Assembly: GCA_020438595.1 (NCBI GenBank)
Contig: JAGQUI010000186.1
Span: forward strand, 1-5,940
DNA length: 5,940 nucleotides
Reading direction: 5' to 3'
From: Propionibacteriaceae bacterium
Lineage (GTDB): Bacteria; Actinomycetota; Actinomycetes; Propionibacteriales; Propionibacteriaceae
The translations under genes and the position numbers were made by a program. The notes beneath the pieces were generated by a model. That model searched no databases, was not told where the DNA came from, and saw only the letters and a program-made list of their open reading frames with translations. Positions 1 to 5,890 of the stretch are shown piece by piece. How positions within the stretch are numbered: position 1 is the stretch's first letter; every line of letters starts with the position of its first letter.

Positions 1-111
1 CTGGCCTGGGGCTGCGACCGGTGCGACTTCCGCAACACCAGGGGCGGCCACACCACCGCAACCTGGCCGCCGGAGTTCGTCGAACGCACCTGCGGTGACG
101 CCTCACGCTGA
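1..111 (+). CDS. C-terminal end of an unidentified protein with a CxxC pair (5' truncated by window)
   Basis: Reading from base 1, frame 1 gives 36 residues and then TGA at 109-111. About 32 of the 36 codons end in G or C, as expected for real coding sequence in this genome. The fragment has a CDRC pair at residues 5-8 and another Cys near the end (RTCGD), which could be part of a small zinc-binding or redox site. It has no membrane segment. The start and most of the gene lie left of the window, so I cannot name the family. The next gene (221-832) faces it, so the two are convergent. A chance open stretch is possible but unlikely given the codon bias. Confidence 0.5.
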   Translation: MAWGCDRCDFRNTRGGHTTATWPPEFVERTCGDASR

Positions 112-183
112 CGACGCGCTCGACCCGGTCCGCCGCTGTGTCGCGATCCGGTGACCCGAGTCGTCCCACCTGCCCCAGACGTC

Positions 184-203
184 CCGCTCCGAAGCTCGAG
201 CGG
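184..203. terminator. Weak hairpin between convergent genes, possible terminator
   Basis: CCGCTC (184-189) and GAGCGG (198-203) form a 6-bp inverted repeat around an 8-base loop, and GCTCGAGC (194-201) is itself a palindrome. The repeat lies in the 109-base gap between the ends of two convergent genes, where a bidirectional terminator would be expected. There is no T-run on either side, so this is only a candidate. Stems this short arise often by chance in GC-rich DNA. Confidence 0.2.
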
Positions 204-220
204 CCGAATCACGTCGGCAC

Positions 221-832
221 TCAGACGTTCACGCCGGTACCGCGGGCGTTGTAGAGGACGGCGTGGCCGCGTCCCACCCAATCTGCGTAGTCACGGAACA
301 CCCGCAGCGCCTCGGCCCGCCCGACGCCCTTCGTCACCGCGATCCCGCGACGGGCGAACTCCCCGATCCAGTCGTCGACCACCGGCCCCTCGTCGAAGCC
401 CGTGATCGCCTCCAGCTCATCGGAGTCGTCGGGGATGACGATGTGTGAGACACCCGCCCACAGCGCCGCACCACAGCACTGCAGGCAGGGCCGCCAGTTC
501 ACCACCAATTCGGTGGACGGGGCGCCGCTCGCGCCCAGGTCCCAGGTGCCGCGGGCGCGCTGGGCGAGGCTGAGCGCGACCACCTCGGCGTGGCTCACGG
601 ACAGGTGGGACGCGAGCACGCGGTTCACGCCGGCCGACAGGACCCGGCCACTCGCGCGCTCGACCACGATCGCGGCGAACGGACCACCGCCGCCGTCGCG
701 GAAGTTGAGGTCGGCCAGGTGGTTCACCAGCTGCATCCGCTGCTCGAGCGTGGCCAGCACGTCCCCGGCGGCTCCGGCCTCCTCGGCCACCCACGACGGG
801 AGTTCCACCTCGAACCGCGTTGAGAGCTGCAT
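221..832 (-). CDS. Nucleoside/cytidine deaminase-fold zinc hydrolase
   Basis: The 203-residue protein has the zinc signature of the cytidine/guanine/tRNA-adenosine deaminase superfamily. H81-A-E83 supplies the first zinc ligand and the proton-shuttle glutamate, and P115-C116-L-Q-C119 supplies the two cysteine ligands. The substrate-pocket strand GPFAAIVV (about 49-56) precedes them, as in guanine deaminase and TadA relatives. Such enzymes hydrolytically deaminate a purine or pyrimidine base in the cytosol. The cysteine motif reads WRPCLQCC rather than the common EPCPMC, and the protein is longer than TadA or GuaD, with about 30 extra N-terminal residues and a long tail after 165, so the substrate cannot be assigned. 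The ATG at 832 is supported by GGAGGT at 843-838 with a 5-base spacer. The gene appears monocistronic and diverges from the DUF1206 gene. The deaminase fold is clear; calling it guanine deaminase would be a guess. Confidence 0.9.
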   Translation of the reverse strand: MQLSTRFEVELPSWVAEEAGAAGDVLATLEQRMQLVNHLADLNFRDGGGGPFAAIVVERASGRVLSAGVNRVLASHLSVSHAEVVALSLAQRARGTWDLGASGAPSTELVVNWRPCLQCCGAALWAGVSHIVIPDDSDELEAITGFDEGPVVDDWIGEFARRGIAVTKGVGRAEALRVFRDYADWVGRGHAVLYNARGTGVNV

Positions 833-837
833 CCGCC

Positions 838-843
838 ACCTCC
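838..843 (-). promoter_or_regulatory. Strong Shine-Dalgarno of the deaminase gene
   Basis: Read on the minus strand this is GGAGGT, five bases before the ATG at 832-830. It is a near-perfect match to the anti-Shine-Dalgarno sequence and fixes the start. An ATG at 845-843 is out of frame. Confidence 0.75.
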
Positions 844-856
844 ATCGTGGATCTCC

Positions 857-862
857 ATGCTA
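857..862 (-). promoter_or_regulatory. Possible -10 element for the deaminase gene
   Basis: On the minus strand 862-857 reads TAGCAT, which fits the actinobacterial TAnnnT -10 pattern. It would place the transcript start near 850, leaving a leader of about 18 bases that includes the Shine-Dalgarno. No recognisable -35 is seen 16-19 bases upstream, so the call is weak. Confidence 0.25.
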
Positions 863-964
863 CGGCGACCCGGGACGGCGCGCCCTCGCCTCGTCGGGGC
901 GCTTCCGGCGACGCTCCCCCGCATGGAAGTCGCGCCGCGCGGGTACGTCTTGGTGCAGTCGGCG

Positions 965-970
965 AGGAGG
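965..970 (+). promoter_or_regulatory. Ribosome binding site that fixes the GTG start of the DUF1206 gene
   Basis: AGGAGG at 965-970 lies six bases before GTG at 977. The reading frame is open further upstream, with an ATG at 857 and another at 923, but neither is preceded by a comparable site. The site therefore decides in favour of GTG 977. Confidence 0.75.
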
Positions 971-976
971 CGCAGC

Positions 977-1780
977 GTGTCAACAACGAACGAGCGGGGC
1001 AGGGCGACGGACGTACCCACGTCGGCGTCGGAGGTCGTCGACCATCCGGTCGTGGAGGCGGGCGCCCGCGCCGGCTACGCGGTGAACGGCCTGCTGCACC
1101 TGCTGATCGCGGTGCTCGGGCTCCAGGTGGCGTTCGGGCACAAGGGCGCGGAGGCCGACACCTCGGGCGCGATGCGCCTGGTCGCGGGGAGCCCCGTGGG
1201 CGGGGTGGTGCTCGTCGCCATCGTGGTGGGGTTCGCGCTGCTCGCGGTCTGGCAGGTCGCAGAGGGGGTGCGCGCGCACGAGGCGTCCGACAAGGCGAAG
1301 GCGTTCTCGAAGGCGGTGGTGTACCTGGCCCTGGGCTGGGGGGCGGTCGCCCTGATGATGGGCTCGTCGAAGTCCGGCTCGTCGCAGGCCACGGACGCGA
1401 CCGCGACCCTGCTGGGACTGCCGTTCGGGCCCGTCCTCGTCGGCGCGGGCGGCCTGGCGGTGATCGGCGTCGGCGCGTACCACGTCCACAAGGGCTGGAC
1501 GGAGGGTTTCCGCAAGGACCTCGAGAGCAGCCCTGGCCGACCCGAGGTGATCGCAGCCCGGGTCGGCTACATCGCCAAGGGCATCGCGCTGGGCGTCGTC
1601 GGGGTGGGGCTGATCGCCGCAGCCGCGCTGCACGACCCGTCGCAGTCGAAGGGGCTGGACGGAGCACTGAGCGACCTCGTCGCCCTGCCGTTCGGGCAGG
1701 TGCTGGTCGCGCTGATCTCGCTCGGCTTCGCCGCCTACGGCTTCTACTCGTTCAGCAGGGCCCGCCGGGCCAGGGTCTGA
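977..1780 (+). CDS. DUF1206 family membrane protein, three tandem two-helix repeats
   Basis: From GTG 977 the product is 267 residues. After a hydrophilic N-terminus (1-28) come about six membrane segments, at roughly 33-54, 75-96, 112-129, 150-170, 195-218 and 237-258. They are organised as three DUF1206 units. The first helices align as RAGYAVNGLLHLLI (31-44), SKAVVYLALGWGAV (111-124) and RVGYIAKGIALGVV (195-208). The second helices each begin after a short SP/LPFG turn: SPVGGVVLV (72-80), LPFGPVLVG (148-156) and LPFGQVLVA (237-245). The family is common in actinobacteria and cyanobacteria; no biochemical role is established that I can cite, so none is assigned. The stop lies inside the end of the convergent PAP2 gene, giving a 37-base tail-to-tail overlap. 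The family call is confident; the function is unknown. Confidence 0.88.
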   Translation: MSTTNERGRATDVPTSASEVVDHPVVEAGARAGYAVNGLLHLLIAVLGLQVAFGHKGAEADTSGAMRLVAGSPVGGVVLVAIVVGFALLAVWQVAEGVRAHEASDKAKAFSKAVVYLALGWGAVALMMGSSKSGSSQATDATATLLGLPFGPVLVGAGGLAVIGVGAYHVHKGWTEGFRKDLESSPGRPEVIAARVGYIAKGIALGVVGVGLIAAAALHDPSQSKGLDGALSDLVALPFGQVLVALISLGFAAYGFYSFSRARRARV

Positions 1781-2508
1781 GTCGGGGCGGGCCCGTCCCC
1801 CGCGTCGCGGCGGAGGAACAGCCAGCCGATCACGCCGCAGGCCACGCCGTTGGCGACGCCCCACGTCACGTCGCTGGCGTAGTGCATGCCCAGGTACAGC
1901 CGCGACCAGCCGAGCACGACCAGATAGCCCGCGAGCAGGAGCGCGACCACGGCCCGCTGCACCCGTCCGGCCACGTACGACAGGCCGAAGAAGAGCAGGA
2001 CCAGCAGCTGTGCCGTGGTGGCGCCCATGTGGCCGCTGGGGAAGCTGGCGGTGGGCTGCCCGATGTCGAGCTGCTCCACGGGGGGCCGGGACCGGCCGAC
2101 GATGGTCGAGGTGGTCAGGTGCACGAAGGTGTGCAGGTTCAGCGTCACGAAGGGGATCAGACCCATCCACCACTGGCGGGTGACCAGCAGGAACAGGCCC
2201 ACCGCGAACACGCAGATGACGATGTTGCCGCTCACGCCGCCGGTGGCCGACGTGATCCGGGCCAGCTCGTCCAGCACGGGCGTGCGGCCCTGTTGCAGGG
2301 TCTGGTTGATCGCACCCTCGCCCACCCGGGCCGCGAGCGGGCCGGTGGCGAGTGCGCCGGCGCCGAGCCCGACCAGGATCAGGGCGATGCCGGGCAGGAC
2401 CGCCCGGACGACGAGGTCGCGGGTGGCGGACAGCAGCGTCGGCGCATCGGGGTCGTCGCGGTAGCGGGTGAGGAAGGCGACGTCGGCGGTTTGGACGAGG
2501 ACGCTCAT
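1744..2508 (-). CDS. PAP2-family membrane phosphatase with a degenerate first motif
   Basis: The 254-residue integral membrane protein has about six hydrophobic segments (near 34-56, 92-112, 115-131, 164-180, 183-200 and 214-233). The PAP2 signature is nearly complete. Motif 2 is P157-S-G-H160, with H160 the predicted acid/base. Motif 3 is S202-R-x5-H209-x3-D213, with H209 the predicted nucleophile. Motif 1 should be K-x6-R-P; here R141-P142 is present but the lysine position is Ser134. The family removes phosphate from phosphatidate, polyprenyl pyrophosphate or similar lipids at the membrane surface; the substrate here is unknown. The ATG at 2508 overlaps the TGA of the upstream lipid kinase (ATGA, 2508-2505). 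No good Shine-Dalgarno precedes it, so translational coupling is likely. Its last 37 bases run antisense to the end of the DUF1206 gene. Confidence 0.9.
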   Translation of the reverse strand: MSVLVQTADVAFLTRYRDDPDAPTLLSATRDLVVRAVLPGIALILVGLGAGALATGPLAARVGEGAINQTLQQGRTPVLDELARITSATGGVSGNIVICVFAVGLFLLVTRQWWMGLIPFVTLNLHTFVHLTTSTIVGRSRPPVEQLDIGQPTASFPSGHMGATTAQLLVLLFFGLSYVAGRVQRAVVALLLAGYLVVLGWSRLYLGMHYASDVTWGVANGVACGVIGWLFLRRDAGDGPAPTQTLARRALLNE

Positions 2509-3485
2509 CCGGCCGACCCGCCGTCGGCGCCGTCGGCCCTGTCGGCGGGGACGCGGACCAGCAGCGGATCCGGGCCGACCCGGGCCTCCATCCGTCCGCG
2601 CGAGCCGACCGGGTCGCCGTCCAGCTGCGCGGGGACGGATCCGGAGACCTGGAGCCGGAACCGGTCTCCGGTGAGCCGGTACACGTCGGCCCTGCGCGTG
2701 CGGGTGACGACCTCGCCGATCACCGCGAGCCAGCCGAGGACGCCGCGCGGCGCCGCGAGAACGGCATCGAGGGAGCCGTCGTCGATCCGAGCGTCCGGCA
2801 GCAGGTTGAGCCCACCGGGGAGCTCGCCGCAGTTGCCGATCAGCACGAGCCGGGCCCGCCGGCTGATCGCATCGCCCTCGGGTGAGGACAGCTCGGCGCC
2901 GAAGCCGCGCTCGGCGAGCGCCTTGATCCCGGAGAGCAGGTAGGCCGGCCAGCCGACGGCATTCTTCACGGTCTCGTCCGCGTTCTCCATCATGCTCGCG
3001 TCGGCACCCATGCCCGCCATCACCAGGAAGACCTCTTCGGGCTCGTCGTCCCAGGCGACCAGGCCGACGTCGATCCGCCGGTCGGAGCCGTCGAGGGCGA
3101 CGCCGAGGGCCGCATCGAGGTCACCGACCGGGAGTTCGAGGTTGCGGGCGAGCAGGTTCCCCGTGCCACCCGGCAGCAGCCCGAGCGGGATCCCGGACCC
3201 GACCAGTGCACCCGCCACCGCCCGCACCGTGCCGTCGCCGCCGAGCGCGCAGACCACCGACGCACCGGCTTCGAGCGCCTGCCGGGCCTGGCCCTCGCCG
3301 GGGTCGTCCTCGGTGGTCTCGTACCAGAGCAGTTCGAGGTCGCGGCGCTCGCACTGCTCCCGGATCCTGCGCCGGACCTGCTCGGGGTCGTCCTGCTTGA
3401 CCGGGTTCCACACCACCGCCGCGCGGGTGGTCCTGGTGGACGCCCCGGTGGCGCCTGTGGAGGGCGGTCGCCCTTCGGGTTCCAT
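2505..3485 (-). CDS. Diacylglycerol kinase family lipid kinase
   Basis: The 326-residue soluble protein belongs to the DAGK catalytic-domain family (DgkB/YegS-like), which transfers the gamma-phosphate of ATP to diacylglycerol or another lipid alcohol. Visible landmarks are VVWNPVK (24-30) at the first strand, the nucleotide-binding G82-G-D-G-T86, P105-GGTGN110 followed by LLARNL, then [12 protein letters not shown] (229-240) and the late QLDGDPV (287-293) that usually contributes a catalytic acid and metal site. Length and order fit the family. The frame is open 84 codons further upstream (to 3737), but the ATG at 3485 has GGGAGG at 3496-3491 with a 5-base spacer and begins just before the domain. 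The extension would overlap the upstream PAP2 gene with low-complexity sequence, so it was rejected. The gene lies 133 bases after one PAP2 gene and overlaps the next by four bases. Actual lipid specificity cannot be read from sequence. Confidence 0.92.
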   Translation of the reverse strand: MEPEGRPPSTGATGASTRTTRAAVVWNPVKQDDPEQVRRRIREQCERRDLELLWYETTEDDPGEGQARQALEAGASVVCALGGDGTVRAVAGALVGSGIPLGLLPGGTGNLLARNLELPVGDLDAALGVALDGSDRRIDVGLVAWDDEPEEVFLVMAGMGADASMMENADETVKNAVGWPAYLLSGIKALAERGFGAELSSPEGDAISRRARLVLIGNCGELPGGLNLLPDARIDDGSLDAVLAAPRGVLGWLAVIGEVVTRTRRADVYRLTGDRFRLQVSGSVPAQLDGDPVGSRGRMEARVGPDPLLVRVPADRADGADGGSAG

Positions 3486-3490
3486 GTCGT

Positions 3491-3496
3491 CCTCCC
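3491..3496 (-). promoter_or_regulatory. Ribosome binding site that fixes the lipid kinase start
   Basis: On the minus strand this reads GGGAGG, five bases before the ATG at 3485. It is the best site in the leader and favours the 326-residue form over the 410-residue open frame beginning at 3737. Confidence 0.7.
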
Positions 3497-3536
3497 GGTT
3501 CGGGCAGCCGCCGGCGCGAACGTGGCCGGGCTCGTG

Positions 3537-3563
3537 GGGACGCGACCTGCTCGGGCGCGTCCC
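3537..3563. repeat. Perfect 8-bp inverted repeat in the PAP2-kinase intergenic leader
   Basis: GGGACGCG (3537-3544) and CGCGTCCC (3556-3563) are perfectly complementary arms around an 11-base spacer. The repeat lies in the 133 bases between the stop of the upstream PAP2 gene (3619) and the kinase start (3485). In the leftward transcript it would form a stable hairpin about 50 bases before the kinase start codon. No T-run follows on that strand, so it is not a classical intrinsic terminator. A protein-binding operator, a processing site or a non-canonical terminator are all possible. Confidence 0.5.
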
Positions 3564-3618
3564 GTGGCGAGGGATGACTACCCGCTGGCAGGGCGGAGCA
3601 AACCGGCCGCGCGTCCGG

Positions 3619-4467
3619 CTACTTCCCGAGGCCCTCCGCGTCGGGGACGCCCTCGCTGTGCACGTCCGGCGCGCCGTCGTCGCGGGGCGGGGGCTTCTCG
3701 AGGACGCGGCCTTCGTCCGTCCGGCTGTCCACCTCACCCGCGCCGGCCTCGTCGCGGCGTTCGATCCGGAGCAGGACCTGGTGAACGGTGGCGATCAGCA
3801 CGATCCAGGCCAGGCCGAACACCCAGCCGAAGACCACGTCGGTGAGCCAGTGGTGCCCGAGGAACACCCGGCTCAGCCCCATCGCGACCGACCAGCAGAC
3901 GGCTGCGACCACGCTCGCGATCCGGATCCACAGCCGGACGCTCAGCCAGACCGCGAGGTAGGCGAAGGCGAGCGAGATCACCGTGCTGTTCAGGGTGTGG
4001 CCGGACGGGAAGGACGGCGCGTACTCGTACGGCGGGACGGCGTCGGCCAGCGGCGGCCGCTTGCGTCCGACGATCGCCTTGCCGACGGCGGTGAAGACCA
4101 GCGATCCGGCGGACGCGACCAGGACCAGCACCAGGATGGTCCGGCGCCGCCAGTACCAGTACAGCAGCGCCAGCAGGACGAGGCCCATCACGACCATCGG
4201 GCCGGTGTCGCCGAGGTTGGTGAAGGCGGTCACCCAGTACTCGCTCGCGGGGGTGCGGGCCCGGATCGCCCACTCGAGCACGGGCTGGTCGAGGCCGCTG
4301 ATGCCGTCGGACTCGGCGACGGCCTCATAGACCGCCGTACTCACCGTGAGCAGGCCGGCGAACACCGCGGCCCCCACGGCGCCGATGATCAGCATGGCGG
4401 CATTGGGACCCACGCGGTCGTGCACCGACTTCAGCAGTCGGGCCGGCGGGTTCTCGGTCGTGGCCAT
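3619..4467 (-). CDS. PAP2-family membrane phosphatase with full catalytic signature
   Basis: The 282-residue membrane protein has about six helices (near 24-46, 88-106, 110-128, 160-178, 180-197 and 208-232). All three PAP2 motifs are intact: K130-x6-R137-P138, P154-S-G-H157 and S199-R-x5-H206-x3-D210. H157 and H206 are the expected acid/base and nucleophile. It probably dephosphorylates a lipid phosphate such as phosphatidate, phosphatidylglycerophosphate or a polyprenyl (pyro)phosphate; the exact substrate is not readable. The tail after 233 is charged, Asp/Glu/Arg-rich and probably not in the membrane. The ATG at 4467 lacks a clear Shine-Dalgarno: a GGGG run 12 bases upstream is too distant and lies in a hairpin arm. 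The gene is 51 bases downstream of tRNA-Arg on the same strand and leads the block with the lipid kinase and second PAP2 gene. Confidence 0.92.
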   Translation of the reverse strand: MATTENPPARLLKSVHDRVGPNAAMLIIGAVGAAVFAGLLTVSTAVYEAVAESDGISGLDQPVLEWAIRARTPASEYWVTAFTNLGDTGPMVVMGLVLLALLYWYWRRRTILVLVLVASAGSLVFTAVGKAIVGRKRPPLADAVPPYEYAPSFPSGHTLNSTVISLAFAYLAVWLSVRLWIRIASVVAAVCWSVAMGLSRVFLGHHWLTDVVFGWVFGLAWIVLIATVHQVLLRIERRDEAGAGEVDSRTDEGRVLEKPPPRDDGAPDVHSEGVPDAEGLGK

Positions 4468-4479
4468 ACCGTCGCTGTA

Positions 4480-4507
4480 CCCCGTTGCGGGGCGGCGAGA
4501 CCTCGCC
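4480..4507 (-). terminator. Two tandem short hairpins between tRNA-Arg and the PAP2 gene
   Basis: GGCGAG (4494-4499) pairs with CTCGCC (4502-4507), and CCCCG (4480-4484) pairs with CGGGG (4488-4492) around a 3-base loop. Read leftward, the first begins about 11 bases after the tRNA 3' end. The pair could terminate the tRNA transcript or shape its 3' processing, and could also mask the PAP2 translation start. The first stem has only a 2-base gap, so it would really form 5 bp with a 4-base loop. No T-run follows. The complementarity is seen; the role is inferred. Confidence 0.3.
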
Positions 4508-4518
4508 CAGCGGCCAGG

Positions 4519-4591
4519 CGCCCCCGGCAGGACTCGAACCTGCGCACGACAGATTAGAAGGCTGTTGCTCTATCCACTGAGCTACGGGGGC
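4519..4591 (-). tRNA. tRNA-Arg, anticodon TCT
   Basis: The minus strand folds as a complete 73-base cloverleaf. The acceptor stem GCCCCCG (4591-4585) pairs with CGGGGGC (4526-4520), with discriminator G at 4519. The D-stem is GCTC/GAGC, the T-stem GCAGG/CCTGC is perfect, and the T-loop is TTCGAGT. The anticodon loop is CTTCTAA with anticodon TCT at 4558-4556, reading AGA and AGG. CCA is not encoded (CCT follows), so it must be added enzymatically. The anticodon stem ACAGC/TCTGT has one mismatch, C31 opposite U39. AGA and AGG are minor arginine codons in such a GC-rich genome, so this is probably a low-use isoacceptor. It diverges from the DinB gene at 4647. Confidence 0.96.
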
Positions 4592-4646
4592 CGACGTCCA
4601 TCGATGGTATCTGGCCCTTGTCGGAGCCGCGAGGCAGGATGGCGGC

Positions 4647-5189
4647 ATGAACACTCTCGACGTCGTTCGCGACTCGCTGGGCCGCGTCCACGAACTCATC
4701 CCTGCGATCCTGGACGGGCTCACCGGCGATGACCTGCTCTGGCGGGCCGACCCGGAGGCGAACTCGATCGGCTGGCTGGTCTGGCACCTCACCCGCGTCG
4801 AGGACGACCACCTCGCCCACCTCGGCGGCGTCGAGCAGGCCTGGACCGCGGACGGCTGGTACCAGCGGTTCGGGCTGCCCTACCTCAGGCAGGCCCACGG
4901 CTTCCGGATGGCTCCGGCCGAGGTGGGCGCCTTCAACGTCACCGACACCCACCTGCTCAGCGGGTACGCCGCCGCCACCTGGGAGCAGACCCGGGCCGTG
5001 CTGGCGTCGCTGTCGGACGACCGGCTGGACGAGGTGATCGACACCCGCTACACCCCTCCGGTGACCGTCGGCGTCCGGCTGGTCTCGGTGATGGTCGAGA
5101 CGGCCCAGCACGTCGGACAGGCCGGATACGTGCGCGGCTTGCGGGAACGCCGTCTGGGTATCGATTCCGGCTGGGCGGGCACCGCGTGA
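4647..5189 (+). CDS. DinB/DUF664 family protein, possible mycothiol-dependent transferase
   Basis: The 180-residue soluble protein has the four-helix layout of the DinB/YfiT-like superfamily. Recognisable parts are DSLGRVHELI (9-18), NSIGWLVWHLTRVEDDHL (39-56) with the metal-ligand candidate H47, and the late VRLVSVMVETAQHVGQAGYVRGL (143-165) with H155. DinB proteins normally bind a metal through about three histidines. Here the position four before H155 is Glu151, so the site is H/H plus another donor, as in many actinobacterial DUF664 members. Several of these are annotated as mycothiol transferases, which conjugate the actinobacterial thiol mycothiol to electrophiles; that role is inferred here. 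The ATG at 4647 has AGGA at 4636-4639 with a 7-base spacer. The gene is followed by orn after 46 bases, but it diverges from tRNA-Arg. No partner gene indicates a substrate. Confidence 0.87.
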   Translation: MNTLDVVRDSLGRVHELIPAILDGLTGDDLLWRADPEANSIGWLVWHLTRVEDDHLAHLGGVEQAWTADGWYQRFGLPYLRQAHGFRMAPAEVGAFNVTDTHLLSGYAAATWEQTRAVLASLSDDRLDEVIDTRYTPPVTVGVRLVSVMVETAQHVGQAGYVRGLRERRLGIDSGWAGTA

Positions 5190-5222
5190 CCGCGGGGTGG
5201 CCAGCAGCACTACCTAACACCG

Positions 5223-5228
5223 TAAAGT
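5223..5228 (+). promoter_or_regulatory. Probable -10 element for a leaderless orn transcript
   Basis: TAAAGT fits the actinobacterial TAnnnT -10 consensus. Seven bases separate it from GTG 5236, so transcription could begin on the start codon itself. The surrounding AT-rich patch (TAACACCGTAAAGT) stands out from the GC-rich background. No clear -35 is seen. Confidence 0.45.
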
Positions 5229-5235
5229 GTCGCCC

Positions 5236-5865
5236 GTGAACGAACACCTGGTGTGGGTCGACTGCGAGATGACCGGCCTCGACCTCAAGGCGGACGCCCT
5301 GATCGAGGTCGCCGCGCTGGTCACCGATTCGGAGCTCAATGTGCTCGGCGACGGCATCGAAGTGGTCATCCGGCCCCCCGCCGAGGCGCTCGCCCAGATG
5401 GGCGAGTTCGTCCGCACCATGCACCAGAACTCCGGGCTGCTGCCGCTGCTCGAGGACGGCATGACCATGGCGGACGCCGAGGAGGCGGTGCTCGCCTACG
5501 TCCGTGAGCACGTCCCCGAGCCCCGCCGGGCACCGCTGGCCGGCAACACCATCGGCACCGACCGGGCTTTCCTCGCCCGAGACATGCCCACCCTCGAGGG
5601 CCACGTGCACTACCGCAACGTGGACGTCTCCAGCATCAAGGAACTGGCCCGGCGCTGGTACCCGCGCGCCTACTACAACACGCCCGCGAAGAGCGGGAAC
5701 CACCGCGCCCTCGCCGACATCCAGGAGTCGATCGAGGAGCTCCGCTACTACCGCGAGGCACTGTTCGTCTCCTCTCCCGGACCGAACACCGACGCCCTGC
5801 GCGAACTGGCCGCGAAGCACCAGGGGTCGCTCACCGGTGAGAAGGCCACGGCCGAGCGCCACTGA
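5236..5865 (+). CDS. orn: Oligoribonuclease (3'-to-5' exoribonuclease, DEDDh family)
   Basis: Orn degrades 2-5 nucleotide RNA fragments to mononucleotides in the cytosol as a homodimer, finishing mRNA decay and hydrolysing pGpG from cyclic-di-GMP. The 209-residue product matches the family along its whole length. Exo I is WVDCEMTGLDL with D9 and E11, Exo II is GNTIGTDRAFLARDMPTL with D109, and Exo III is HRALADIQESI with H156 and D161, completing the DEDDh set. SSIKELARRWYP (132-143) is also typical. GTG 5236 was chosen because the protein then begins only a few residues before the first strand, as in the mycobacterial enzyme. GTG 5227, three codons upstream, is an alternative. Neither has a Shine-Dalgarno, which fits leaderless initiation. 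The tail after about 180 is the usual variable end. A tRNA begins 53 bases downstream. Confidence 0.96.
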   Translation: MNEHLVWVDCEMTGLDLKADALIEVAALVTDSELNVLGDGIEVVIRPPAEALAQMGEFVRTMHQNSGLLPLLEDGMTMADAEEAVLAYVREHVPEPRRAPLAGNTIGTDRAFLARDMPTLEGHVHYRNVDVSSIKELARRWYPRAYYNTPAKSGNHRALADIQESIEELRYYREALFVSSPGPNTDALRELAAKHQGSLTGEKATAERH

Positions 5866-5890
5866 TTTCTGCTCCTCGCCGCCGAACCGC

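Noticed and set aside
857..976. N-terminal extension of the DUF1206 protein to ATG 857
   Set aside because: The extra 40 residues are Arg-rich and do not resemble the family. AGGAGG lies six bases before GTG 977, and 857-862 also holds the candidate -10 of the divergent gene.
417..1667. A 416-codon open frame on the minus strand
   Set aside because: It overlaps the deaminase and DUF1206 genes in the wrong frame and is mainly Arg/Pro/Ala low complexity.
1784..1800. G/C-rich near-palindrome just after the DUF1206 stop, as a terminator
   Set aside because: The arms pair imperfectly, no T-run follows, and the bases encode the PAP2 C-terminus on the other strand, so composition explains it.
820..2943. 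A 707-codon open frame on the plus strand
   Set aside because: It runs out of frame through the DUF1206 gene and antisense to PAP2 and lipid kinase genes that have clear motifs. Its translation is Arg/Gly/Pro/Ala-rich without domains, as expected for a shadow frame in GC-rich DNA.
3486..3737. N-terminal extension of the lipid kinase to 3737
   Set aside because: It would overlap the upstream PAP2 gene, is low complexity, and a strong ribosome binding site marks the internal ATG at 3485.
2992..4557. A 521-codon open frame on the plus strand
   Set aside because: It is antisense to the lipid kinase and first PAP2 gene and ends inside the tRNA. It has no recognisable domain and a biased composition.
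1744..4591. The lipid block as a genomic island inserted at the tRNA-Arg 3' end
   Set aside because: There is no integrase, no second copy of the tRNA 3' end in the window, and codon use matches the neighbouring genes.
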